DNA of 64,000 nt from Fusicatenibacter_A intestinipullorum. GTDB taxonomy: Bacteria > Bacillota > Negativicutes > Acidaminococcales > Acidaminococcaceae. This document shows, piece by piece, positions 53,960 to 61,575 of this stretch. The stretch is from assembly GCA_019117495.1 (NCBI GenBank), contig DWZP01000004.1, positions 140,242-204,241 of the forward strand, written 5' to 3'. The number at the start of each line of letters is the position of its first letter. Position 1 is the first letter of the stretch. Below the pieces are notes generated by a model. That model saw nothing but the letters and a program-made list of their open reading frames with translations, was not told the DNA's origin and ran no database searches. Both the position numbers and the translations under genes were made by a program.

Positions 53960-56476
53960 TTATTTATCTTTGCCGCAGCAGTTTTTATATTTTTTGCCGC
54001 TGCCGCAGGGGCACGGGTCGTTGCGGCCCGGTTCTTCCTTTTTAACAACAGGCTGTTTGGTGCCTTCGTCACCGGCGTTGGTAGAAGCATTTTCCAGACG
54101 GTCTTCCACCTTAGGCTGGGTAATAACGTTTACGCGGTAAATGTAACGTACAACGTCATCCTGAATAGCGTCAATCATAGCCTGGAACATATCGTAGGCT
54201 TCAAATTTATATTCAACCAGCGGGTCTTTCTGCCCGTATGCACGCAGGCCAACGCCTTCACGCAGCATATCCATGGCATCAAGATGTTCCATCCAGTGGT
54301 TATCTACAACCTTAAGCATTACAAGGTTTTCCAGTTCGCGCATCAGTTCCGGCGTAATGGCGGCTTCACGTTCTGCGTAATGCTCGTCGGCAACTTTGTA
54401 CAGATATTCTTCCAGTTCCTCACGGCTGAGGTTCTGCAGATATTCAACGGTTAAAAGCCCGCGCGGAGCATAGAATTCTTCGGCATAGTTAATAAGTGCC
54501 TGCAAATCCCAGTCTTCGGAATATACTTCCGGCGGAGCATACATTGCCATGGTGCGGTCTACAACCTTATGCACCATTTCCATAATGGTATCGCGCAGGT
54601 TAGCCTGCTGCAAAATTTTGCGGCGCTGGCTGTAAATAACTTCACGCTGCTGGTTCATAACATTATCGTATTCCAGAACCTGTTTACGAATGGTAAAGTT
54701 GCGCGCTTCTACCTTCTTCTGTGCAGATTCGATGGACTTGGTTACAAGTTTATGTTCGATAGGCTCGTCTTCTTCCATGCCCAGCTTATCCATAATACCG
54801 GAAATATTGTCAGAACCGAACAGGCGCATCAAATCATCTTCCAGCGAAAGGAAGAATTTGGAAGAACCCGGGTCACCCTGACGGGCGCAGCGTCCGCGCA
54901 GCTGGTTATCAATACGGCGGCTTTCGTGGCGTTCCGTACCGATAATGTGCAGGCCGCCGAGTTCAGGCACGCCTTCGCCAAGCATAATATCGGTACCGCG
55001 GCCTGCCATGTTGGTGGCAATGGTTACAGCGCCGTACTGGCCTGCCTTGGAGATAATCTCCGCTTCTTTTTCATGGTATTTGGCGTTAAGTACATTGTGC
55101 GCTATGCCGCGGCGTTTGAGCATTGCGGAAAGTTCTTCGGACTGTGCGATGGAAGTTGTGCCAACCAGTACCGGACGTCCGGATTTATGGCATTCTTCAA
55201 TTTCCGCAACGGCGGCTTTATATTTGGCGCGTTTTGTTTTGTAGATAACGTCCGGATAATCAATACGGATCATCGGTTTGTTGGTAGGAATAACAATTAC
55301 ATCCAGGCCGTAAATTTTCTGGAATTCCTGTTCTTCCGTTTTGGCGGTACCGGTCATGCCGCTGAGCTTGTTGTACATACGGAAGTAGTTCTGGAAGGTA
55401 ATCGTTGCCAGAGTCTGGCTTTCGCGTTCAACCTTAACGCCTTCTTTGGCTTCAATAGCCTGATGCAGGCCTTCGGAGAAACGGCGGCCGAACATCAAAC
55501 GGCCGGTAAATTCGTCGACGATAATTACCTGTCCGTCTTTTACAACGTAATCCCTGTCGCGGTGCATAATGGCCTTGGCCTTTAATGCGCACATCAAATG
55601 GTGCGAAAAGTCAACGCCGTGTTCAGCGTCATAAAGGTTGGCGATGCCGAGCATTTTTTCTGCTTTGGCAATACCCGTTTCGGTCGGCGCAACGGTTTTT
55701 AATTTTTCATCTACCGTATAGTCCTCGTTTTCGTTCATGTTGGCAACTACATGCGCCAGCACGCGGTACAAATCGGTAGATTTTTCGCCCGGGCCGGAAA
55801 TAATCAGCGGTGTACGCGCTTCGTCGATTAAAATACTGTCAACTTCGTCGACAATGCAGAAATTGAGTTCGCGCTGAACCATCTGGTTTTCGTCAACTAC
55901 CATGTTGTCGCGCAGATAGTCGAAACCAAATTCGTTGTTGGTGCCGTAAGTAATATCGGCAGCATAAGCAGCCTTGCGGTCGGGGTAATCCATATCATGC
56001 ACAATAAGGCCTACGGAAAGGCCGAGTGCTCTGTAAATGCGGCCCATGTCCTCGCTGTCTCGGCGGGCAAGGTAATCGTTAACGGTAACAACATGTACGC
56101 CTTTGCCGGTAAGGGCGTTTAAATAAGCAGGCAGGGTTGCAACAAGGGTTTTGCCTTCGCCTGTACGCATTTCGGCAATTTTGCCGCGGTGCAGAACAAC
56201 GCCGCCTATAAGCTGTACATCAAAATGGCGCATGCCGGTAATACGGCGCGAAGTTTCGCGCACAACGGCAAATGCTTCCGGCAGGATATCATCAAGCGTT
56301 TCGCCTTTGGCAAGGCGCAGTTTAAACTCGCCGGTTTTGGCAGCAAGATTTGCTGAACTCAGCGCCTGCATCTCCGGCTCCAGTGCATTGATTTTATCGA
56401 CAATGACCTGAATATTTTTTAATTCTTTGGCATTCGGGTCACCGAAAATCTTTTTTAATATGCTTTCGAGCAACAC
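53960..56476 (-). CDS. secA: Preprotein translocase ATPase SecA
   Basis: About 838 aa. Both nucleotide-binding domains are visible: Walker A region MRTGEGKTLVATLPAY (about 100), DEVDSILIDEARTPL, and the helicase-like F-Q-N-Y-F-R-M-Y-N-K-L-S-G-M-T-G-T-A. The C-terminus is the zinc-binding SEC-C motif C-x-C-x8-C-C (CPCGSGKKYKNCC), which binds SecB or the ribosome. The AAGGAG overlaps an ORF start at 56482; GTG at 56476 (5 nt) or TTG at 56473 (8 nt) is more likely. It leads a run on to prfB. Confidence 0.96.
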   Translation of the reverse strand: MLLESILKKIFGDPNAKELKNIQVIVDKINALEPEMQALSSANLAAKTGEFKLRLAKGETLDDILPEAFAVVRETSRRITGMRHFDVQLIGGVVLHRGKIAEMRTGEGKTLVATLPAYLNALTGKGVHVVTVNDYLARRDSEDMGRIYRALGLSVGLIVHDMDYPDRKAAYAADITYGTNNEFGFDYLRDNMVVDENQMVQRELNFCIVDEVDSILIDEARTPLIISGPGEKSTDLYRVLAHVVANMNENEDYTVDEKLKTVAPTETGIAKAEKMLGIANLYDAEHGVDFSHHLMCALKAKAIMHRDRDYVVKDGQVIIVDEFTGRLMFGRRFSEGLHQAIEAKEGVKVERESQTLATITFQNYFRMYNKLSGMTGTAKTEEQEFQKIYGLDVIVIPTNKPMIRIDYPDVIYKTKRAKYKAAVAEIEECHKSGRPVLVGTTSIAQSEELSAMLKRRGIAHNVLNAKYHEKEAEIISKAGQYGAVTIATNMAGRGTDIMLGEGVPELGGLHIIGTERHESRRIDNQLRGRCARQGDPGSSKFFLSLEDDLMRLFGSDNISGIMDKLGMEEDEPIEHKLVTKSIESAQKKVEARNFTIRKQVLEYDNVMNQQREVIYSQRRKILQQANLRDTIMEMVHKVVDRTMAMYAPPEVYSEDWDLQALINYAEEFYAPRGLLTVEYLQNLSREELEEYLYKVADEHYAEREAAITPELMRELENLVMLKVVDNHWMEHLDAMDMLREGVGLRAYGQKDPLVEYKFEAYDMFQAMIDAIQDDVVRYIYRVNVITQPKVEDRLENASTNAGDEGTKQPVVKKEEPGRNDPCPCGSGKKYKNCCGKDK

Positions 56477-56553
56477 ACTCACTCCTTAAAATTCCCTGTT
56501 TTATAAACACTATACTAATATAAAATTTTACCAAAAACCGCGCAAAAAGTCAA

Positions 56554-56580
56554 AAGCCCGGGCCTTTTGTCCCGGGCTTT
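56554..56580. terminator. Terminator between hpf and secA
   Basis: GCCCGGG and CCCGGGC pair across an 8-nt loop with A and T runs on both sides. It would end the hpf transcript on the minus strand. Confidence 0.8.
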
Positions 56581-56601
56581 TTTGTGAAATCAATGTAAAG
56601 A

Positions 56602-57132
56602 TTATTTTAATTCAGGCTGCAGCAAACCATAGTTGCCGTCTTTGCGGCGATATACAACATTTACTCCGCCATAATCGGGGTCGAAGTATACAAAGAAGTC
56701 ATGGTCAAGCAGGTTCATCTGCAAAATTGCTTCTTCAGCCGTCATCGGGTTCATCGAGAATTTCTTGTTCTTGATAATCTTGAATTCTTCATCCGGAGCC
56801 GCTTCTACTTCGGGAGCAGGTACGGGCTCTACAAAGTTGCTGTATTTACGTTTGGCAAGACGTGTTTTATATTTATGTACCTGGCGTTCAATTTTTTCTA
56901 CTACCAAGTCAATGGACGAATACATATCTTTGGTAGATTCCTGGGCTCTGATTAAAATTCCGCTGGCCGGAACTGTAATTTCCACAATGTGGTTGCCTTT
57001 TTCAACTTTAAGTACTGCACTGATATCGCCAACGGTTTTAAACTGCCTCGTGATTTTCGTAATTTTCTTTTCAACATACTCTTTGAGCGCCGGTGTTACA
57101 ACAATGTTCTTTCCTCTTACGTTTACGTTCAT
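56602..57132 (-). CDS. hpf: Ribosome hibernation promoting factor, long form (HPF/RaiA)
   Basis: A 176-aa protein. The N-terminal domain (1 to about 105, MNVNVRGKNIVVTPALKEYVEKKI...) is the RaiA/HPF ribosome-binding fold, and the C-terminal domain (about 125-176, FSMNPMTAEEAILQMNLLDHDFFVYFD) dimerises 70S ribosomes into 100S particles. Long HPF is typical of Firmicutes. It is monocistronic, with hairpins in its 5' leader. Confidence 0.95.
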   Translation of the reverse strand: MNVNVRGKNIVVTPALKEYVEKKITKITRQFKTVGDISAVLKVEKGNHIVEITVPASGILIRAQESTKDMYSSIDLVVEKIERQVHKYKTRLAKRKYSNFVEPVPAPEVEAAPDEEFKIIKNKKFSMNPMTAEEAILQMNLLDHDFFVYFDPDYGGVNVVYRRKDGNYGLLQPELK

Positions 57133-57149
57133 AAATTATCCCTCCTTAA

Positions 57150-57187
57150 TCCCGAGGTCCGGGATAACAAACTCTTTAGTTTGTTAT
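57150..57187 (-). promoter_or_regulatory. Two stacked hairpins in the hpf leader
   Basis: A perfect 10-bp inverted repeat ATAACAAACT...AGTTTGTTAT with a 4-nt loop (57164-57187) abuts a second, TCCCG...CGGGA (57150-57164). Both lie just 5' of the GGAGG ribosome site, which is left free. Confidence 0.6.
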
Positions 57188-57233
57188 TATTTGTATTCGC
57201 CATAATAATTAAAACTCCTGCAAAAAATTACAA

Positions 57234-57270
57234 AAACTCGTGCAAAAAAGTCTTTTTTCTGCACGAGTTT
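57234..57270 (-). terminator. Terminator of the amino-acid ABC operon
   Basis: AAACTCGTGCA and TGCACGAGTTT pair, followed on the minus strand by a TTTTTG tail. It lies 30 bp after the ATPase gene. Confidence 0.8.
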
Positions 57271-57299
57271 ACAATCTGCTACTATTGTAACATTTTCAA

Positions 57300-58031
57300 T
57301 TATAAAATTTTGGAAAGGAAACTGCGGGTACGTTCTTCTTTGGCATGTAAAAAAATGTCGTCAGGTTTACCCTGTTCCAGAATTTTACCACCATCAACAA
57401 ACAGCACACTGTCGCCAACTTCACGTGCAAAGCCCATTTCATGGGTAACAACCACCATGGTCATGCCTTCGTTGGCAAGGCGTTTCATAACGTCCAGTAC
57501 TTCTTTAATCATTTCCGGGTCAAGCGCAGATGTCGGTTCATCAAACAAAAGTGCTTTCGGCTTCATGGCAAGCGCACGCGCAATAGCAACGCGCTGCTGC
57601 TGCCCGCCGCTCAGCTGGTCCGGATAGGAATCAGCCTTATCGGAAAGACCAACCTTGCCTAAAAGCTCCATGGCCGTTGCTTCCGCAGTTTTACGGTCAA
57701 TGCCGCGTACTTTCATCGGCGCAAGCACAAGGTTTTCCAGCACCGTCATGTGCGGGAACAGGTTAAACCGCTGGAACACCATGCCTACTTCCTTGCGCAC
57801 TTCGTTAATGTTGGCTTCGCCGTCCAGTTTAATGCCGTCAACAACAATCGTGCCTTCGGTCGGTTCTTCAAGGTAGTTCATGCAGCGTAAAAGCGTACTT
57901 TTACCGCTGCCGGACGGGCCGATAATTACCACTACTTCCTTTTCGGCAATGGTAAGGTCAATGCCCTTTAAAACTTCAAGGCTGCCGTAGCTTTTTTTAA
58001 GGCCTGTAATTTTAATCATCTCTGTACTCAT
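57300..58031 (-). CDS. Polar amino-acid ABC transporter ATPase
   Basis: A 243-aa GlnQ-type ATPase. Walker A IIGPSGSGKSTLLRCMN (about 36), signature QLSGGQQQRVAIAR (about 143), Walker B LLFDEPTSALDPEM (about 165) and H-loop VVTHEMGFA. It overlaps the permease stop by 4 nt (ATGA). With the permease and binding lipoproteins upstream it makes a complete uptake system. Confidence 0.95.
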   Translation of the reverse strand: MSTEMIKITGLKKSYGSLEVLKGIDLTIAEKEVVVIIGPSGSGKSTLLRCMNYLEEPTEGTIVVDGIKLDGEANINEVRKEVGMVFQRFNLFPHMTVLENLVLAPMKVRGIDRKTAEATAMELLGKVGLSDKADSYPDQLSGGQQQRVAIARALAMKPKALLFDEPTSALDPEMIKEVLDVMKRLANEGMTMVVVTHEMGFAREVGDSVLFVDGGKILEQGKPDDIFLHAKEERTRSFLSKIL

Positions 58032-58684
58032 TTTGTTTCAAACCTCCGCTCCATCAGCCCTACCAGGCGCGCAACCGTAAAGGTCATAATAAGGTAAATT
58101 ACGGCAACTGCCAGCCAGATTTCAAAAGAAGCATAGGTACGCGCAATAATCAGCTGTCCGCGTCTTGTCAGCTCTTCAAAACCGATAACGGAAACCAGCG
58201 AAGAATCCTTCAGCATGGCAATAAATTCATTGCCCAGCGGCGGAATAATGCGCTTAAAGGCCTGCGGCATAATTACATAGCGCATGGTCTGGTACCAGGT
58301 CATGCCCAGAGAGCGCCCGGCTTCCATCTGCCCTTTATCGATAGACTGGATGCCTGCGCGGAAAATTTCGGCAATGTATGCACCGCTGTTAATGGAGCAG
58401 GCGCAGATAGCCGCAAAAAACGGGTCAATGCGCTGGCCGATAATGGTAGGCAGCGCAAAATATACCAGAAAGATTTGTACCAAAAGCGGTGTGCCGCGGA
58501 TAAAATCTACATAAAAGTTAGCTGCATAACGCACCGGTTTAATGCTGGCAAGCCTTGCTACGCCGATAATCATACCTATCAATAAGCCAAAGCCTACGCT
58601 CATGGCGGTTATTTCAAGAGTAATTCCGGCACCGGCCAGCAAAAGCGGTATCGCATCTTCAATAAGTTTAAAATTCAGTTCCAT
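58028..58684 (-). CDS. Polar amino-acid ABC transporter permease
   Basis: A 218-aa HisM/GlnP-type permease with five predicted membrane segments. The EAA loop (E-A-G-R-S-L-G-M-T-W-Y-Q-T-M-R-Y-V-I-M-P-Q-A, about residues 142-163) that contacts the ATPase is clear. It would act as a homodimer. It follows the second binding protein after a hairpin that probably lowers its expression. Confidence 0.95.
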   Translation of the reverse strand: MELNFKLIEDAIPLLLAGAGITLEITAMSVGFGLLIGMIIGVARLASIKPVRYAANFYVDFIRGTPLLVQIFLVYFALPTIIGQRIDPFFAAICACSINSGAYIAEIFRAGIQSIDKGQMEAGRSLGMTWYQTMRYVIMPQAFKRIIPPLGNEFIAMLKDSSLVSVIGFEELTRRGQLIIARTYASFEIWLAVAVIYLIMTFTVARLVGLMERRFETK

Positions 58685-58723
58685 TAGGCTTGTCTTTCCT
58701 TCCAGTCAGCCTGCGCTTTAATA

Positions 58724-58769
58724 AATAAAATACGGGGCACACCTTCGTTGCCGTTGATGTTCCCCGCAT
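58724..58769 (-). terminator. Partial terminator between binding protein and permease
   Basis: On the minus strand TGCGGGGAACATC pairs with GGTGTGCCCCGTA (near-complete, with one mismatch) and TTTTATTT follows. Placed inside an operon, it should give more binding protein than permease. Confidence 0.6.
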
Positions 58770-58782
58770 TCAGGCGCAATGC

Positions 58783-59562
58783 TTATTTTTTCACTTCACC
58801 GAACCAGGTTTTGTAAATCTTGTCATATTCGCCGTCTTTTTTCAGTTCTGCCAAAGCTTTATTAATGTCTTCAAGCAGCTTGGTGTTGTCTTTTTTAACG
58901 GCAATGCCATATTGTTCTGCTTCCATTACATCACCAACGGTTTTGGCAACTTCGCTGCCGCCCTGTGCCAGATAATAACCGATAACCGGGCTGTCGTTGA
59001 TAACAGCGTCAACACCGCCGTTGGTCAGTTCCATTGCAGACTCGGTATTGGTATTGAAAAGGGTTACTTTAGCATCTTTAACGCTGTTTGCTTTGTCAGC
59101 GCCGGTAGTGCCAATCTGTGCGGCAATGCGTTTGCCGGCAAGGTCATCAATGCTCTTGATATCGTTGTTGTCTTTTTTAACCATTACAATCAAGCCGGAA
59201 GTATAATAAGGGTCGCTCATGCCTACGGCCTGTTTTCTTTCATCGGTAATGCTCATGCCAGCAATGGCAACATCAATATTACCGGTGTTCAGCGCAGGAA
59301 TCAATGCATCAAAACCCATATTGGCAATTTCAACTTTGTAGCCGAGTTTTTTGCCGATAGCGCGGATTAAATCCATATCAAAACCTGCCAGTTCATCGCT
59401 GCCTTCCTTCTGGAATTCAAACGGAGCAAAAGTCGGTTCAGTTGCTACGCGCAAAACTTTCTCCGGCTGAGCCTTAGCTTCATCCTTGCTGCCGCCGCAG
59501 CCTGCAACTGCCAGTGCCACAAGCATTAAAGCAGCCATTAAAAACACCAAATACTTTTTCAT
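58783..59562 (-). CDS. Amino-acid-binding lipoprotein, first in transporter operon
   Basis: About 259 aa. Lipoprotein signal with V-A-G-C lipobox (Cys about residue 22), then a type 2 periplasmic-binding fold (SBP_bac_3): A-T-E-P-x-F-A-P-F-E-F, G-F-D-M-D-L-I-R-A-I-G, and the M-S-I-T-D-E-R-K-Q-A motif. The ligand is a polar amino acid, not resolvable here. The ATG at 59562 follows GGAGG by 8 nt; 59583 is not placed well. It has its own promoter, and the permease and ATPase genes follow. Confidence 0.94.
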   Translation of the reverse strand: MKKYLVFLMAALMLVALAVAGCGGSKDEAKAQPEKVLRVATEPTFAPFEFQKEGSDELAGFDMDLIRAIGKKLGYKVEIANMGFDALIPALNTGNIDVAIAGMSITDERKQAVGMSDPYYTSGLIVMVKKDNNDIKSIDDLAGKRIAAQIGTTGADKANSVKDAKVTLFNTNTESAMELTNGGVDAVINDSPVIGYYLAQGGSEVAKTVGDVMEAEQYGIAVKKDNTKLLEDINKALAELKKDGEYDKIYKTWFGEVKK

Positions 59563-59611
59563 AAACATAACCTCCAACAGCATAAATTTACAAACTTTTA
59601 TCTGTTAAAAT

Positions 59612-59640
59612 ATTATAGCTCTAAAATACAGGTTAAGCAA
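59612..59640 (-). promoter_or_regulatory. Promoter of the first binding-protein gene
   Basis: TTGCTT (59640-59635), 17 nt, TATAAT (59617-59612). Confidence 0.65.
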
Positions 59641-59673
59641 CAAAAACTTTCAAAAAACCTGCATAAAAAACCA

Positions 59674-60447
59674 TTATTTAGCTTCGCCGAACCATTTATT
59701 ATAAATTTTATCAAATTCACCGTTCTGCTTCAGCTCATTAAGAGCCTTGTTAATATCGGCAGCCAGTTTGTCGTTGCCTTTCTTAACGGCAATACCGTAA
59801 TCTTCGGCATTTAAAACTTCTCCGACGGTTTTTGCGTATTCACTGCCGCCCTGCGCCAAAAAGTATTTCAAAACAGGAGCGTCGTTAATAACAGCGTCAG
59901 CCGCGCCGTTTTTCATTTCCAGTACAGCACTGCCGTTATCGTTAAACGCAGTTACCTTGGCGCCTTCAACTTTTTCTGCACGGAATGCGCCGGTAGTGCC
60001 AATCTGCACGGCAATACGCTTGCCTTTTAAATCATCAATGCTCTTAATATCGTTGTTGTCTTTCGGTACCATTACCAAAAGTCCGGATTTATAATACGGG
60101 TCAGAAAAAATTACCTGCTGCTTGCGTTCTTCGGTAATGCTCATGCCTGCCAGCGCAACATCAATGTTATCTGCCTGCAAGGCAGGAATTAAAGCGTCAA
60201 AGCCCATTGCGCTGATTTCCACTTTATAACCAAGCTGTTTGCCGATAGCACGGATTAAATCCATGTCAAAACCGGTAAGTTCCTCGCTTCCTTCCGCCTG
60301 CATTTCAAACGGCGCAAAAGAAGGTTCAGTGCCGACACGCAGTAGTTTTTCACCGCCCGCCTGTTTCTCATCATTGCCGCCGCAGCCGGCCGTAACAAGC
60401 GCCATTGCCAGCATGGCTGCCATTAATAATGCCAAAAACTTTTTCAT
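59674..60447 (-). CDS. Amino-acid-binding lipoprotein, paralog
   Basis: About 257 aa, very similar along its whole length to the neighbouring binding protein: T-E-P-S-F-A-P-F-E-M, G-F-D-M-D-L-I-R-A-I-G-K-Q-L-G-Y-K-V-E-I and the same motif order, with a V-T-A-G-C lipobox. The pair looks like a recent tandem duplication. The start at 60447 has a GGAGGGA site; an upstream TTG at 60465 overlaps it. It has its own promoter, and its permease is presumably the shared one downstream. Confidence 0.94.
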   Translation of the reverse strand: MKKFLALLMAAMLAMALVTAGCGGNDEKQAGGEKLLRVGTEPSFAPFEMQAEGSEELTGFDMDLIRAIGKQLGYKVEISAMGFDALIPALQADNIDVALAGMSITEERKQQVIFSDPYYKSGLLVMVPKDNNDIKSIDDLKGKRIAVQIGTTGAFRAEKVEGAKVTAFNDNGSAVLEMKNGAADAVINDAPVLKYFLAQGGSEYAKTVGEVLNAEDYGIAVKKGNDKLAADINKALNELKQNGEFDKIYNKWFGEAK

Positions 60448-60498
60448 CAGGTTATCTCCCTCCAATATTCTGCCAACAGGCAGGTTATAATAATATAT

Positions 60499-60527
60499 AT
60501 TATAAAACTAAAAGCCCTTCTGCACAA
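60499..60527 (-). promoter_or_regulatory. Promoter of the second binding-protein gene
   Basis: TTGTGC (60527-60522), 17 nt, TATAAT (60504-60499). Its presence means the upstream RNA need not be the leader of this gene. Confidence 0.6.
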
Positions 60528-60566
60528 GCAAAAATATGCAAAAAAGGCTAATTTTTATAAAATAAA

Positions 60567-60770
60567 GCAACTCAGCTGACCTGGTCTTCGCCCCCACACC
60601 CGCCTGCTGGGAGGTTCGCTCCTAAGCAACGTGCTCCCCACTACTGCTCCTCTCGCTTTTCGCGGCAGGACTTACTTCTAAGCTGCGCCGTGCTCACAGT
60701 AATTTTTACTGTTTACGTGGATCGTTTTGCCCGCAACTGGCATCGACTTTCAACCACAGACCTGAGCTGC
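60567..60770 (-). ncRNA. Candidate structured RNA of about 204 nt, class unassigned
   Basis: The minus strand here is GC-rich in an AT-rich gap without a convincing gene. A -10 TATAAT (60782-60777) with TTGCAA 16 nt upstream predicts transcription from G60770. From there GCAGCTCAG (60770-60762) pairs with CTGAGTTGC (60575-60567), nine pairs with one G-U, and TTTATTTT follows. Inside are a hairpin ACAGTAA/TTACTGT, a CGC-GAAAA-GCG hairpin, GCT-TAGG-AGC and a CCTGC/GCAGG stem. G-U pairs on this strand become A-C mismatches on the other, so the transcript is probably minus. I do not recognise the class; 6S, SRP, RNase P and tmRNA marks are absent. Confidence 0.5.
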
Positions 60771-60776
60771 ATTTTA

Positions 60777-60804
60777 ATTATAGCGGCTAATAGATTTTTT
60801 GCAA
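60777..60804 (-). promoter_or_regulatory. Promoter of the candidate RNA
   Basis: TTGCAA (60804-60799), 16 nt, then consensus TATAAT (60782-60777), which places the start on the first base of the closing stem. Confidence 0.6.
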
Positions 60805-60836
60805 TACCTGCGGCTAAAAAATTTATAAAATGCTCT

Positions 60837-60864
60837 TTGATATTTTGCCGCGTTGTAGTATACT
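60837..60864 (+). promoter_or_regulatory. Promoter of the HD-GYP gene
   Basis: TTGATA (60837-60842), 16 nt, TATACT (60859-60864), about 50 nt before the ATG. Confidence 0.6.
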
Positions 60865-60913
60865 ATTATGTGCAAGATTTGATTGGACGGATTTTTAACA
60901 GGATGGTTGTTTT

Positions 60914-61519
60914 ATGATTGCTTTACCCCAGACACTGGATTTTCCACGCGAAAATAACATACGTGAAATATGCAACTCGCTTTTAACGCTGCTGCAAAAA
61001 AAAGATACGGGTTTATATATGCACAGCCAGCAGGTTGCCAACTATTCGGCATGCATTGCGGCCAAGTTCGGCCTGCCCGCCGCAGAAATCGCTTCCATTA
61101 AAAGCGCCGCGCTTCTGCACGATATCGGGCATCTTTCCGTGCCTAACACGATTTTAAAAAAATCGCCCTATTTAAGTACGCGCGAAATGGCTACCTATAA
61201 ACGCCACTGCCAGGCAGGAGCCAGCATGCTCGAAAATATTCCGGAATTTTCGCATATTATCGACATTATTTACAGCCACCACGAAAAGTGGGACGGTACC
61301 GGTTATCCCAAGCGTTTAAAAGGCGTAAATATACCGCTGGGAGCGCGTATAATCGCCGTAGCCAATTATTACGACCGCATCGTAAACCCATGTACCCATT
61401 ACTGGCAAAAAACGCCTATGGAAGCCATTAAGGAAATGAATGACAAGGCTGGTACCGACTTTGACCCCAACGTTGTCCGTGCGTTTCTGGAATCGATAAT
61501 ACCGAGCAAAATAAGGTAA
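60914..61519 (+). CDS. Stand-alone HD-GYP-domain phosphohydrolase
   Basis: A 201-aa protein that is almost entirely an HD-GYP domain. His69-Asp70 form the HD pair in LLHDIGHL. H-H at 122-123 and G-T-G-Y-P at 128-132 are the GYP part in HHEKWDGTGYPKRLKG, followed by I-I-A-V-A-N-Y-Y-D-R. The N-terminus (1-30) is only a short helical extension, with no receiver, PAS or membrane domain. HD-GYP enzymes hydrolyse cyclic di-GMP, so this may set its level constitutively; substrate is inferred from the family. A terminator follows. Confidence 0.9.
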   Translation: MIALPQTLDFPRENNIREICNSLLTLLQKKDTGLYMHSQQVANYSACIAAKFGLPAAEIASIKSAALLHDIGHLSVPNTILKKSPYLSTREMATYKRHCQAGASMLENIPEFSHIIDIIYSHHEKWDGTGYPKRLKGVNIPLGARIIAVANYYDRIVNPCTHYWQKTPMEAIKEMNDKAGTDFDPNVVRAFLESIIPSKIR

Positions 61520-61532
61520 CAAACTAATATAC

Positions 61533-61574
61533 AAAAGCTCTTGCTTCTTAATTGTAGAAACAAGAGCTTTTTAT
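61533..61574. terminator. Terminator between HD-GYP gene and rfbB
   Basis: AAAAGCTCTTG and CAAGAGCTTTTT form a strong stem with an AT-rich loop; both convergent genes end here. Confidence 0.8.
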
Positions 61575-61575
61575 T

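Noticed and set aside
60567..60770. 6S, SRP, RNase P or tmRNA identity for the structured RNA
   Set aside because: Length is right for 6S but it does not fold into one long hairpin with a central bubble. The GGAAGGAAGCAG, GAGGAAAGTCC and GATTCGAC marks of the others are absent.
60690..60917. 75-aa + strand ORF upstream of the HD-GYP gene
   Set aside because: It runs antisense through the structured RNA, lacks a ribosome site and has no protein-like composition.
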